From Syntrophomonadaceae bacterium (GTDB lineage Bacteria; Bacillota; Dethiobacteria; DTU022): a stretch of DNA of 13,447 nt. The position numbers were made by a program, and so were the translations under genes. Location of the stretch: positions 1 to 13,447 of the forward strand of contig SLSE01000023.1 of NCBI GenBank assembly GCA_007130585.1, in the 5' to 3' direction. Below are positions 6,435 through 12,938 of the stretch, piece after piece (positions within the stretch are counted from its first letter, which is position 1; the number at the start of each line of letters is the position of its first letter). The notes beneath the pieces were generated by a model. It was not told the origin of the DNA, did not search any database, and was given only the letters and a program-made list of their open reading frames with translations.

Positions 6435-6635
6435 TTAAATAGTGACAACGTTTGCAGCCTGTGAGCCGCGGTTGCCTTCGACTACATCAAATTCAACTGC
6501 TTGTTCTTCATCCAAAGTTTTAAAGCCTTCACTTTGAATCGCAGAAAAATGAACAAAAACATCGTTGCCTTCTTCTGTTTCGATAAAGCCGTAACCTTTA
6601 TCAGCATTGAACCATTTTACTTTACCTTGCATCAT
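6435..6635 (-). CDS. csp: Cold-shock domain protein
   Basis: The 66-residue product is a single cold-shock domain that binds single-stranded RNA and DNA and acts as an RNA chaperone. The nucleic-acid-binding motifs RNP1 (KGYGFIE, residues 13-19) and RNP2 (VFVHFSAI, residues 26-33) are intact, with the opening QGKVKWFNADKGYGF typical of CspA/CspB proteins. Two ATG codons lie in tandem (6635, 6632). A GAAGGAG ribosome binding site lies six bases before the first. The mRNA has a predicted leader of about 115 bases from an extended -10 promoter, in keeping with the long structured leaders of cold-regulated csp genes. It is monocistronic and convergent with the O-methyltransferase gene. Confidence 0.97.
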   Translation of the reverse strand: MMQGKVKWFNADKGYGFIETEEGNDVFVHFSAIQSEGFKTLDEEQAVEFDVVEGNRGSQAANVVTI

Positions 6636-6755
6636 GTAACACTCCTTCGCTTAGAATTAATCAAAAAGAGAGCTTCCGTATAACCTCTTTCCCTTTTCCC
6701 AAGCAAAGGCATTAAGATTTTGTTCGGTGTTCTCATCTTTTTAACACTGTTTAGC

Positions 6756-6784
6756 AGTATAGCACGTTTGACTAAGAAAAGCAA
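6756..6784 (-). promoter_or_regulatory. Promoter of csp with extended -10
   Basis: On the minus strand TTGCTT (6784-6779) and TATACT (6761-6756) are 17 bases apart, and TGC directly precedes the -10, giving an extended -10 element. The transcript would start near 6749 and carry about 115 untranslated bases before the csp ATG at 6635. Confidence 0.7.
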
Positions 6785-6861
6785 AGATCCTGACAAACTA
6801 TTACTCCCGGCTGCTCGTTATTGCCTGTTTTTCCGGGAAGGCCATGTTAAATTAAAGCCGA

Positions 6862-6890
6862 TTGATAAAGTGTTGAAAAATATATAAACT
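6862..6890 (+). promoter_or_regulatory. Probable promoter of the CPBP protease gene
   Basis: TTGATA (6862-6867) and TAAACT (6885-6890) are separated by 17 bases. A start near 6897 leaves about 37 bases before the ATG at 6934. The -10 is imperfect. Confidence 0.5.
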
Positions 6891-6933
6891 AAGACAGGAA
6901 AAGATTATCAGAAAGTACTGAGAGGAGCCTGCA

Positions 6934-7659
6934 ATGAGAACTGCATTGAGAACAGTTTTATGGGTTTTGGTTTTAACCATTTTGCTGCTGGGTATTCCCA
7001 TGTTGTCCGGTTCGATAGCGGACATGTTTGATTACCAGGCTATCGACCCTGATGGATCATATGCCTGGATTTCTACCCATCACATTGTTCAAGCCGTAAT
7101 ATTTATCATCCTCATCTTCTTATTAATGAAATTTAAATCGCTTGACTTTGGTTTTGGTTGGGGAAATGTAGAAGTCGGCAGGAAATACGTTTTAAGGTTT
7201 ACCCTTATTTTTGGTGCCGGTTCTCTGGTGTCACATGTCCTTTTACTATTAACCGGTTCACTCCAACAATTCGAATACCCGTTAACCGCTGCCAATATTA
7301 CAGGCCAGTTAGCCTTTCAGCTCTTTTTATCGGGTCCGTCAGAAGAACTTATCTTCAGGGCGTTTGCCATTACGATGCTGGCGCTGGTAATTAGAGGTAG
7401 AATTTTTGGCGGGAAAATAAGCATTCCAAATATGATTGCTGCCATTATCTTTGGGTTGGCGCATGTTAGTTTTTCATTTGATCCCCTGGCGGCAGGTTAT
7501 AATCCGATGCAGGTAATTCTTTCTGTCATCCTGGGCATTTTTTATGGCGATTGTTATGAAAAAACTAAAAGCATGTACTATCCCATGATGATGCACAGTA
7601 TTAGCAATGTGATTATGGTAAGCCTTACTGTTATCGCGACAGCGCTGTTTCTCCGGTAA
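6934..7659 (+). CDS. CPBP-family (CAAX protease/Abi) intramembrane metalloprotease
   Basis: The 241-residue product is a multi-pass membrane protein with hydrophobic segments near residues 8-25, 50-66, 87-107, 124-134, 143-155, 165-180, 193-205 and 222-240. It has the three CPBP motifs in order: EExxxR as E137-E138...R142 (PSEELIFRAF), FxxxH as F173...H177 (FGLAH) and HxxxN as H221...N225 (HSISN). In this family these glutamates and histidines form the metal-dependent active site within the membrane. Bacterial members are related to eukaryotic CAAX prenyl endopeptidase and act in bacteriocin immunity or membrane protein processing; the substrate here is unknown. The start ATG has a GAGGAG ribosome binding site (6922-6927). 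It is a single gene with a non-coding stretch after it. Confidence 0.9.
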   Translation: MRTALRTVLWVLVLTILLLGIPMLSGSIADMFDYQAIDPDGSYAWISTHHIVQAVIFIILIFLLMKFKSLDFGFGWGNVEVGRKYVLRFTLIFGAGSLVSHVLLLLTGSLQQFEYPLTAANITGQLAFQLFLSGPSEELIFRAFAITMLALVIRGRIFGGKISIPNMIAAIIFGLAHVSFSFDPLAAGYNPMQVILSVILGIFYGDCYEKTKSMYYPMMMHSISNVIMVSLTVIATALFLR

Positions 7660-7775
7660 ATAATTAAACCTGGTCTTGAAAGTTCATGACAAGTTCGGTT
7701 TCTTTTAAATAGTGCTTTTTAAGAGCCGTTCTGATGTGTTGTTTGCAAATTCAGACCCTTGTAGCGACTGCGAGA

Positions 7776-7913
7776 TCAACAACATTGCCGGGCCGGCAAA
7801 CAACTATTTTTCACTTTCTTCCTGTCTGCCCCTGTCGCAACAGATACTTCTGCGGCCTTTAGGACTTTCCGCTGGGCAACTATAAAAAATATATTCTTCC
7901 GCTTTTCTATCAT
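7776..7913 (-). pseudogene. Possible truncated helix-turn-helix regulator fragment
   Basis: ATG 7913 to TGA 7778-7776 encodes 45 residues. MIEKRKNIFFIV is followed by KVLKAAEVSVATGADRKKVK (residues 16-35), which has the spacing of a winged-helix recognition unit (helix, T-G turn, helix, as in 'LKASEIAEATGLDKKEVxK'). After that the sequence becomes cysteine-rich and stops (CLPARQCC), as expected if a downstream frame had been lost. There is no ribosome binding site. I read it as a decayed fragment of a MarR/ArsR-like DNA-binding domain; chance resemblance is quite possible. Confidence 0.25.
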
Positions 7914-8063
7914 AACTGTAACATCCGGCTCACCGCCGGTGTTCCGGGTTTTCCCGCTGCGATCGTTTAAAATTTATAAAAATCGGTACGCTCCTATAAG
8001 CTTACCAAAATATGGTTGGGTCTGAGGCCCAGGCGAGGTTAGATCTGAAATGCGTCCACCTAT

Positions 8064-8124
8064 AATGAAACGAAAGGACCGTCCCCGCGTTTCTGAAACG
8101 AAGGGACGGTCCTTTCGTTTCATT
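8064..8124. repeat. Perfect 22-bp inverted repeat with GGGACGG core, copy C
   Basis: The arm at 8064-8085 (starting AATGAAACGAAAGG, ending CCGTCCC) is the exact reverse complement of 8103-8124. The 17-base loop itself contains CGTTTC-T-GAAACG, a second small inverted repeat. The GGGACGGTCC core and GTTTCATT end resemble REP-type elements associated with IS200-like (RAYT) transposases in Firmicutes. No transposase is next to it. Confidence 0.85.
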
Positions 8125-8215
8125 GTGAGATATGTCATTATATTTTTATTCTTCAAAAGGAATTGAATATTTTGTGTAGAATGTTACTTACATTAATCAG
8201 GATGAGGGGAGGGAT

Positions 8216-8377
8216 GTGAACTATAAAGCTTATGCACTAATGCTGCTAAAGATTAATTTTTTACAGGGAGGTGTTTGCCAGGAAAACTTGTGTTTTAAGG
8301 CTATTCAAGCCGGAGATGTAGCAACTGTTTATAGTTGGCAATCAATATCCATATCTTTGCATCTATCAACGCATTAA
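8216..8377 (+). CDS. Possible small leader ORF upstream of cstA (53 residues)
   Basis: GTG 8216 to TAA 8375-8377 encodes 53 residues, and GAGGGGAGGG lies directly before it (about 8204-8213). The product begins MNYKAYALMLLKINFLQGG and has no recognised domain. An ATG at 8214 is immediately followed by a TGA stop, so only GTG can open this frame, and the purine-rich tract is rather close. It could be a small regulatory leader peptide for cstA, a remnant, or chance. Confidence 0.22.
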   Translation: MNYKAYALMLLKINFLQGGVCQENLCFKAIQAGDVATVYSWQSISISLHLSTH

Positions 8378-8467
8378 TAGCTGCAGCAAACCTGCTCCTG
8401 GTGAAATAGAAAAACTGCCACAGACATAATCAATCATGCTCACAGTTTATTGGTTGCGAAACGATTT

Positions 8468-8491
8468 ATTTAGTTTCTTTCAAAACTAAAT
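8468..8491 (+). promoter_or_regulatory. Hairpin/dyad just upstream of the cstA ribosome binding site
   Basis: ATTTAGTTT (8468-8476) and AAACTAAAT (8483-8491) form a perfect nine-base dyad with a six-base loop. It ends two bases before the GGAGG (8494-8498) of cstA. It could be an operator or an mRNA hairpin affecting translation; neither is proven. Confidence 0.5.
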
Positions 8492-8506
8492 ATGGAGGCG
8501 ATACGA

Positions 8507-10156
8507 TTGCATGCTTTACTTTTTGTTATTGCTGCTTTGGTCCTGTATTTCCTGTCATATCGGTTTTATGCAACTTTTCTGTCTGATAAAATCTGGCAGC
8601 TTGATCCCACCTGTGTAACACCTGCCTATAAATACCAGGACGATTTTGAGTTTGTTCCAACTGATAAGCCCGTAGTGCTGGGCCATCACTTCACTTCCAT
8701 TGCCGGTGCGGCCCCGATTGTCGGGCCCATTGTCGCCGCCATCTGGGGTTGGCTGCCCGCCCTGCTCTGGATTATTTTTGGGACTATATTCATTGGTGCT
8801 GTTCATGATTTAGGTGCGCTTGCTGCATCTTTGAGACACCAGGGTCGCGGTATAGCTGATTTTCTCAAGGATTTGCTGGGAGAACGAGCCATGCAGCTAA
8901 TGTACATCGTTGTTTTTTTCCTGCTTGTGCTTGTTTCTGCAGTGTTTGTCCATGTTATTGCAGTTTTAGCCTCAGCTTTCCCTGCGGCAGTTTACTCGGT
9001 ATGGATAGAAATCCCGCTGGCAATTATTATCGGTTTGATGATCCGCTATAAATGGAAGATAAACCTTTACCTGGCCGGGGCTATCGCGGTTGTAATTATG
9101 TATGCCGTTATTGCATTAGGCATCAGGTATCCCGTGGAGTTGACTTATCAAACCTGGGTCTTTATTCTGCTCGGGTACATGCTTATTGCAGCCAGGCTGC
9201 CTGTATGGCTTTTGGTGCAGCCGCGTGACTTTATCAACGGTATTCAGCTTGTTATCGCCCTGACAGCAGCTACGATCGGAATTATTGCCCTGGCTGCTAC
9301 AGGTGGAGGACAGCTTGCTGCCCCTGCTATTCGGCTGGCTCCTGAAGGAGCGCCGCCAATCTGGCCCTTCGTAATGATTACTATTGCCTGCGGAGCAATT
9401 TCCGGCTGGCACTCTATTGTCGGGAGCGGAACCACACCGAAACAGTTGAAAAATGAGTGTGATGCAAAGTCTGTTGGGTACGGTTCTATGCTTGGGGAAG
9501 GCTACCTTGCCGTGATTGCCCTTTTAACTGCTGTTGTAGGGCTTGGAGTGGCCGGCTATACTGAGTCTTATGCTACCTGGGGCGCAGCGGCATGGCCGGC
9601 AATATTTGCGACCGGAGGAGGAACTTTCCTGGTTCCCCTGGGCATACCGGTCATAGTTGGCGCGACATTTTTTGCTGTGGTTGCAAAAAGCTTTGCGATG
9701 ACTACTCTTGATTCGGCGATGCGGTTTACACGGATTGCTTTTGCCGAAAGTACTGTTACGTTTAATTTGCCCCAGTTCCTCAGGGATAAGACGGTTTCAC
9801 TTCTTCCTGGCTGGGCAGTTATTTTATACCTGGCCATGACCGGCTATGGAATGGTTTTATGGCCGCTTTTCGGTGCGGCCAATCAAATCCTTGCCGGGAT
9901 TGCCCTATTGGCTGCAGCAGTCTTTCTAAAAATGATGCGGCGGCCGACCATTTATTATTTGATTCCCTTTGTTATCATGATTGTAACTTCAATGGTTGCC
10001 ATGGTCCACCAGGTCTTTACTAATTACATTCCCAATGAAATGTGGGCCCTTGTTGTTATCGGCAGCGTAGTTTTTCTCTGTGGAATTGGTATCGTAGTAA
10101 TTGCCCTTACCACCTGGAAAGAAAAAGGGCAGATACCTTATAAGGAAATCGCATAA
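8507..10156 (+). CDS. cstA: CstA-family transporter (carbon starvation protein A)
   Basis: CstA and its relative BtsT are cytoplasmic-membrane carriers for peptides or pyruvate, induced when carbon is scarce. The protein shows the family signatures: YRFYATFL near the start, PAYKYQDDFEFVPTDKPVVL, then GHHFTSIAGAAPIVGPIVAA with the adjoining WGWLPALLWIIFGTIFIGAVHD, GWHSIVGSGTTPKQL in the middle, and SFAMTTLDSAMRFTR towards the end. It has some 13-15 hydrophobic segments over 549 residues, shorter than the roughly 700 of E. coli CstA and like the compact forms in anaerobic Firmicutes. I place the start at TTG 8507: GGAGG at 8494-8498 lies eight bases before it, and the in-frame ATG at 8492 overlaps that ribosome binding site. 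A terminator follows directly. The substrate is not determinable. Confidence 0.93.
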   Translation: MHALLFVIAALVLYFLSYRFYATFLSDKIWQLDPTCVTPAYKYQDDFEFVPTDKPVVLGHHFTSIAGAAPIVGPIVAAIWGWLPALLWIIFGTIFIGAVHDLGALAASLRHQGRGIADFLKDLLGERAMQLMYIVVFFLLVLVSAVFVHVIAVLASAFPAAVYSVWIEIPLAIIIGLMIRYKWKINLYLAGAIAVVIMYAVIALGIRYPVELTYQTWVFILLGYMLIAARLPVWLLVQPRDFINGIQLVIALTAATIGIIALAATGGGQLAAPAIRLAPEGAPPIWPFVMITIACGAISGWHSIVGSGTTPKQLKNECDAKSVGYGSMLGEGYLAVIALLTAVVGLGVAGYTESYATWGAAAWPAIFATGGGTFLVPLGIPVIVGATFFAVVAKSFAMTTLDSAMRFTRIAFAESTVTFNLPQFLRDKTVSLLPGWAVILYLAMTGYGMVLWPLFGAANQILAGIALLAAAVFLKMMRRPTIYYLIPFVIMIVTSMVAMVHQVFTNYIPNEMWALVVIGSVVFLCGIGIVVIALTTWKEKGQIPYKEIA

Positions 10157-10165
10157 CAACTATAA

Positions 10166-10208
10166 GAAAACCTCCTCCCGCTAACCGGTGGGGGGAGGTC
10201 TTTTCTTT
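10166..10208 (+). terminator. Intrinsic terminator of cstA
   Basis: CCTCCTCCC (10171-10179) pairs with GGGGGGAGG (10190-10198; one T-G pair) and is followed by TCTTTTCTTT. It begins about ten bases after the cstA stop codon. Confidence 0.85.
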
Positions 10209-10304
10209 ACGTTAAACCTTCCCTGCCTGACCGGTATGCCCTGTCATAAAACAATATTTATTTGAACAGGTATGTTTAAAATTTCATGATGGGTGGTTTA
10301 AAAC

Positions 10305-10634
10305 TTGAACCTGACCGTTGAACCTGCTCTAACACAGTGGCTGTCTGCAAAAAATAAGGATACGATTACAGTTGATGCAATAGTCAGCCGGGGCGGCGGC
10401 TGTTGCGGAGGATGTTCATTCGTCGAGGTTGTAATTGACTATAAAGAACCGCAGGGTGATAAAAATAAATACCTGTTATTGAATCGGGATAATATAAATA
10501 TCTACCTGGCCAAAGTGCTGGAGAAAAAAACGAATCATATTACTTTATTCTTAAAAGGAACCCTGTTTAAGAGAGCTGCTTTGAAAGGATATGAAGCTGA
10601 TTGTTCCTGGAAACAAAAGAAGAATGGGATATGA
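10305..10634 (+). CDS. Small HesB-like protein with a CCGGC motif (CC/Se motif family candidate)
   Basis: The 109-residue product starts at TTG 10305, with a GGGTGG ribosome binding site eight bases upstream. Residues 28-37 read SRGGGCCGGC, and the rest is alternating beta-strand sequence (FVEVVIDY, KYLLLN, INIYLAKVLE, HITLFLKG). A glycine-rich loop with two adjacent cysteines, followed by a strand-rich core and an 'I.IY.....L' segment, resembles the HesB/IscA-like group in which one cysteine is selenocysteine in relatives ('CC/Se motif' (seleno)proteins). Function in that group is unknown; iron-sulfur or redox roles have been supposed. No in-frame TGA occurs at the motif here, so this is a cysteine form. 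The gene is separated from fda by 89 bases with a promoter between. Gene confidence is high; family naming is moderate. Confidence 0.65.
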   Translation: MNLTVEPALTQWLSAKNKDTITVDAIVSRGGGCCGGCSFVEVVIDYKEPQGDKNKYLLLNRDNINIYLAKVLEKKTNHITLFLKGTLFKRAALKGYEADCSWKQKKNGI

Positions 10635-10657
10635 CGAGGTGAATGGAATGCGGCATT

Positions 10658-10685
10658 TAAGACCTGACCTCATTTGTAGTATAAT
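10658..10685 (+). promoter_or_regulatory. Promoter of fda
   Basis: A perfect TATAAT (10680-10685) is preceded at 16 bases by TTAAGA (10658-10663). A start near 10692 leaves about 32 bases before the ATG at 10724. Confidence 0.5.
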
Positions 10686-10723
10686 TGGTTATAAGGAAAT
10701 CATTAAGAATTGGAGTGTTTTGA

Positions 10724-11611
10724 ATGAATAAAAAGCAGGTTGAAGTAATGAGAAATGGTCAGGGGTTTGTTGCCGCGCTCGACCAGAGCGGGGGGAGCAC
10801 GCCGAAAGCGCTTGCCGGTTACGGGGTAACGGGCGACCAGTATGACAGCGAGGAAGAAATGTTCGACCTTGTTCACGCCATGAGGACAAGAATTATTACC
10901 AGCCCGGCTTTTACCTCGGAGCGCATACTGGCGGCCATTTTATTTGAGCAAACTATGGATCGGACAATTGAAGGCCTGTATACGGGAGATTATCTTTGGG
11001 AGAAAAAAGGCATTGTTCCTATCCTTAAGGTAGATAAAGGCCTGGCAGAGGAAGAAAAAGGGGTTCAGCTGATGAAGCCCATAACAGATTTGGATTCCAA
11101 GCTGGATCGGGCTGTCGAGCGGAAGATGTTCGGAACAAAGATGAGGTCTGTGATTAAAAGCGCCAATCCCGAAGGGATTAAAGAAAATGTGGAGCAGCAA
11201 TTTGAGTATGGCAAAAAAATAATTGCTGCGGGACTGGTCCCGATCCTGGAGCCGGAAATTGATATAAACAGCCCCGATAAAGCAGAATCGGAAAGCCTAA
11301 TGAAAACAGAAATATTGAAACACCTTGATAATCTTTCCGGGAACGAAACAATAATGCTTAAACTTACCATCCCTGATCAGGATGGCTTTTATAGTGAATT
11401 AATCGAGCACCCAAAGGTTATGCGCGTTGTAGCTCTTTCCGGCGGTTACAGCAGGGAGGAAGCGGTCAACCTGCTGGAGCGGAACCCGGGGCTAATTGCC
11501 AGTTTTTCCAGGGCGCTTGTGGAAGGACTTCATGTGAACCAGTCAGACAAAGAATTTAATGCCATGCTGGGCAAATCTATTGAAGAGATATACAGGGCTT
11601 CGATTACCTAG
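10724..11611 (+). CDS. fda: Fructose-bisphosphate aldolase, class I (Staphylococcus type)
   Basis: This enzyme cleaves fructose 1,6-bisphosphate to dihydroxyacetone phosphate and glyceraldehyde 3-phosphate through a Schiff base, with no metal. The 295-residue protein matches the compact bacterial class I family (Staphylococcus carnosus fda, about 296 residues). It shows GFVAALDQSGGSTPKAL (14-30), LFEQTMDR (73-80), VPILKVDKGL (98-107), GLVPILEPEID (170-180), and the Schiff-base lysine K213 in MLKLTIP (211-217), with a phosphate-binding ALSGGYSREEA stretch near 237-247. Start ATG 10724 has TGGAG eight bases upstream. It works in glycolysis or gluconeogenesis in the cytoplasm. It appears monocistronic; no clear terminator follows. 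Identification is secure. Confidence 0.95.
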   Translation: MNKKQVEVMRNGQGFVAALDQSGGSTPKALAGYGVTGDQYDSEEEMFDLVHAMRTRIITSPAFTSERILAAILFEQTMDRTIEGLYTGDYLWEKKGIVPILKVDKGLAEEEKGVQLMKPITDLDSKLDRAVERKMFGTKMRSVIKSANPEGIKENVEQQFEYGKKIIAAGLVPILEPEIDINSPDKAESESLMKTEILKHLDNLSGNETIMLKLTIPDQDGFYSELIEHPKVMRVVALSGGYSREEAVNLLERNPGLIASFSRALVEGLHVNQSDKEFNAMLGKSIEEIYRASIT

Positions 11612-11642
11612 ATCTTGATTTGGTTATTCAGGGGCAGTTGAA

Positions 11643-11792
11643 TTTATGCGTAATCAGTTGCTGCCTGCTGTTCGCTTTCTATCTCAGCAGCGAGCTTAAA
11701 AAGATCTTTTGCCTGACCCGGATCGCCTCATGCCGTAAGCAGGGCAGGGTTAGGCAAACTGAATAAAAGGGCCGGTGATTTAATAATTACGC
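11643..11792 (-). pseudogene. Degraded protein-coding remnant with an in-frame TGA, identity unknown
   Basis: On the minus strand one frame reads KSPALLFSLPNPALLTA, then TGA (11728-11726), then GDPGQAKDLFKLAAEIES and ends QQAATDYA before TAA at 11645-11643. Both halves look like protein, the second strongly helical and TPR-like, and no other stop breaks them. There is no start codon or ribosome binding site upstream. I read it as the C-terminal remnant of a lost gene with one nonsense change. A selenocysteine reading of the TGA is possible in principle but not supported by a full gene. It may also be chance. Confidence 0.3.
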
Positions 11793-11816
11793 AATAACAA
11801 ATTAAATCCGTTCAAG

Positions 11817-11845
11817 TTGAAGTTTTTCATTTAATGGTATATACT
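11817..11845 (+). promoter_or_regulatory. Promoter of vapBC
   Basis: TTGAAG (11817-11822) and TATACT (11840-11845) are exactly 17 bases apart. The -10 box lies inside the left arm and spacer of the operator palindrome, so a repressor bound there would block RNA polymerase. Confidence 0.75.
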
Positions 11846-11864
11846 ACGGTATATACCATTAAAT
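11829..11864. promoter_or_regulatory. Palindromic operator of vapBC
   Basis: ATTTAATGGTATATAC (11829-11844) and its exact reverse complement (11849-11864) flank the four-base spacer TACG. The perfect 16-bp arms cover the -10 box and presumed start point. VapB and VapB-VapC complexes typically repress their own promoter through such inverted repeats, so this is the expected autoregulatory site. Confidence 0.8.
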
Positions 11865-11879
11865 TTGGGAGTGGTGATT

Positions 11880-12107
11880 ATGGACAGCGCCAAAATTTTC
11901 TATAACGGTCGCAGTCAGGCAGTACGCTTGCCCCGGGAGTATCGCTTCAAAGGTGATGAAGTTTATATTAAGAAAATTGGCAACGCCGTTGTCTTGATTC
12001 CCAAGGATAAGATTTGGGAAGTACATGAGGCAGGAATAGATTACTTCAGTGATGATTATATGGAAAGCAGGGAACAGCCTGCACTGAAAAAGAGAGACGA
12101 GTTATGA
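11880..12107 (+). CDS. vapB: VapB-type antitoxin (AbrB/MazE-like DNA-binding fold)
   Basis: The 75-residue antitoxin opens with the swapped-hairpin DNA-binding fold: AKIFYNGRSQAVRLPREYRF (residues 4-23), then GDEVYIKKIGNAVVLIP (25-41), a hallmark of the VapB/VagC branch. The charged C-terminal part (residues 46-75) would wrap and neutralise the toxin. Start ATG 11880 has GGGAG at 11867-11871, eight bases upstream; an in-frame TTG at 11865 would place this ribosome binding site inside the gene and abut the operator, so it is not chosen. The stop overlaps the vapC start by four bases (ATGA), giving translational coupling. The palindrome at 11829-11864 is its likely binding site. Confidence 0.92.
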   Translation: MDSAKIFYNGRSQAVRLPREYRFKGDEVYIKKIGNAVVLIPKDKIWEVHEAGIDYFSDDYMESREQPALKKRDEL

Positions 12108-12508
12108 TCAGGTACCTGCTTGATACGGATATCTGTATCTATTTGATTAAGGAAAAAGACCCCGCTTTGAAGCTTAAACTCTATGAAAAAGGGATTGGCT
12201 GTTGCGCCATATCTGCTATTACTCTCGCTGAATTAGCTTATGGGGTGGAAAAAAGCAATAAAGTGGAGCAAAATAAGCTGGCCCTGGGATTATTCCTTGC
12301 TCCTTTTGAATTGTTGAACTTCTCGTCAGCTGCCGCTTTTATCTATGGCAATATAAGGCAGCAACTTGAATTACGCGGAGAGGTAATCGGTGGATATGAC
12401 ATGCTCATAGCTGCTCATGCTTTAGCGGAAGGTTTAACTGTGGTGACCAATAATTTTGCCGAGTATTCCAGGGTGGGTGGTTTGCCTGTCGAAAACTGGG
12501 CCGAATAA
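12104..12508 (+). CDS. vapC: VapC-type PIN-domain ribonuclease toxin
   Basis: VapC toxins are Mg-dependent ribonucleases that cut tRNA or rRNA and halt growth when free of VapB. The 134-residue protein has the PIN layout: LLDTDICIYLI with D7, ITLAELAYGVEKS with E43, GGYDMLIAAHAL with D99, and VVTNNFAEYSRVGGLPVENW with N116/N117 and E120. The four-acid-type active site is therefore intact and the C-terminal 'TNN..E..RV.GL..ENW' block is classic. The start overlaps the vapB stop in ATGA. The toxin appears full length and active. The reading frame is followed at once by a fragment of an unrelated gene, so the operon probably arrived by transfer or rearrangement. Confidence 0.94.
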   Translation: MIRYLLDTDICIYLIKEKDPALKLKLYEKGIGCCAISAITLAELAYGVEKSNKVEQNKLALGLFLAPFELLNFSSAAAFIYGNIRQQLELRGEVIGGYDMLIAAHALAEGLTVVTNNFAEYSRVGGLPVENWAE

Positions 12509-12513
12509 ACATA

Positions 12514-12786
12514 AACTTCAAAGGACTTCCAGAGGGATCCGGCGGCGAGACGATTTCCCCCACAGGGAGATCGATCCGCGTCCCCATATGCTGCGTGGTA
12601 AGAATCGAGCACGGTAAAGCAGTAGAGGTTTACGAGTACAACGATCAGCTCAGCCTCCTGACACAGCTCGGTCTTGCACCGTGGCCGCTGAGCAGGCTCC
12701 TTCACAGATTACCGGACCATTGTCCTCCGGGCTGTCAAGATTCTCAAGGGGAAGGGCTTTTGACAACCTTTCATGAGCCGGACTAA
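12514..12786 (+). pseudogene. 5'-truncated SnoaL-like (polyketide cyclase/ester cyclase family) gene remnant
   Basis: Starting six bases after the vapC stop, one frame reads NFKGLPEGSGGE, then ISPTGRSIRVP, then VRIEHGKAVEVYEYNDQLSLL and TQLGLAP (to 12681), before running on as an unfamiliar proline-, cysteine- and histidine-containing tail to TAA at 12784-12786. The 'F.G.P.TGR....V...R...GK.VE......D...LL.QLGL.P' pattern is the C-terminal third of SnoaL-like/NTF2-fold proteins. The N-terminal two thirds, including the conserved catalytic-pocket region, are missing and there is no ribosome binding site for the internal GTG at 12595. I read it as a remnant cut by the event that placed vapBC here. 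Confidence 0.6.
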
Positions 12787-12870
12787 GTGAGTAAAAAGCT
12801 TTTCTGATCAGATGCGCTGCTCATGGTCGGGGTTTAACCTGACCGTAAACCGGTATCAATTCTTGAAACA

Positions 12871-12900
12871 CTGAAACCCCTTGTATCCAAGGGGTTTCAG
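12871..12900. terminator. Hairpin, probable terminator of katG
   Basis: CTGAAACCCCTTG (12871-12883) and CAAGGGGTTTCAG (12888-12900) form a perfect 13-bp stem with a four-base loop. It lies about 40 bases downstream of the katG stop on the minus strand. The T-rich tail is imperfect (GTGTTTC after the stem on the minus strand). Confidence 0.6.
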
Positions 12901-12938
12901 CATTAATAACGAGCGCTTTTATTTGCTTATCATGTAAT

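Larger units (their letters stand above)
7660..8506. other. Long intergenic region without a secure gene
   Basis: About 850 bases separate the CPBP gene from cstA. I see no full-length gene on either strand. It contains a short regulator-like fragment on the minus strand (7776-7913), a perfect 22-bp inverted repeat (8064-8124), a possible 53-codon ORF (8216-8377) and a hairpin just before the cstA ribosome binding site (8468-8491), each listed separately. A nine-base inverted pair, GTTGTTTGC (7738-7746) and GCAAACAAC (7796-7804), is also present. No riboswitch or tRNA was recognised. Confidence 0.6.

Noticed and set aside
7738..7804. Nine-base inverted pair GTTGTTTGC / GCAAACAAC as ends of a mobile element
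   Set aside because: Only 49 bases between the arms, no target duplication and no transposase; it may well be chance.
7974..8156. 60-codon open frame on the minus strand near the 22-bp inverted repeat
   Set aside because: Its N-terminal third is simply translated from the inverted repeat, with no ribosome binding site or recognisable domain.
8452..8468. CcpA cre-like site (TTGCGAAACGATTTA) upstream of cstA
   Set aside because: The central CG is displaced by one base from the cre consensus, so the match fails.
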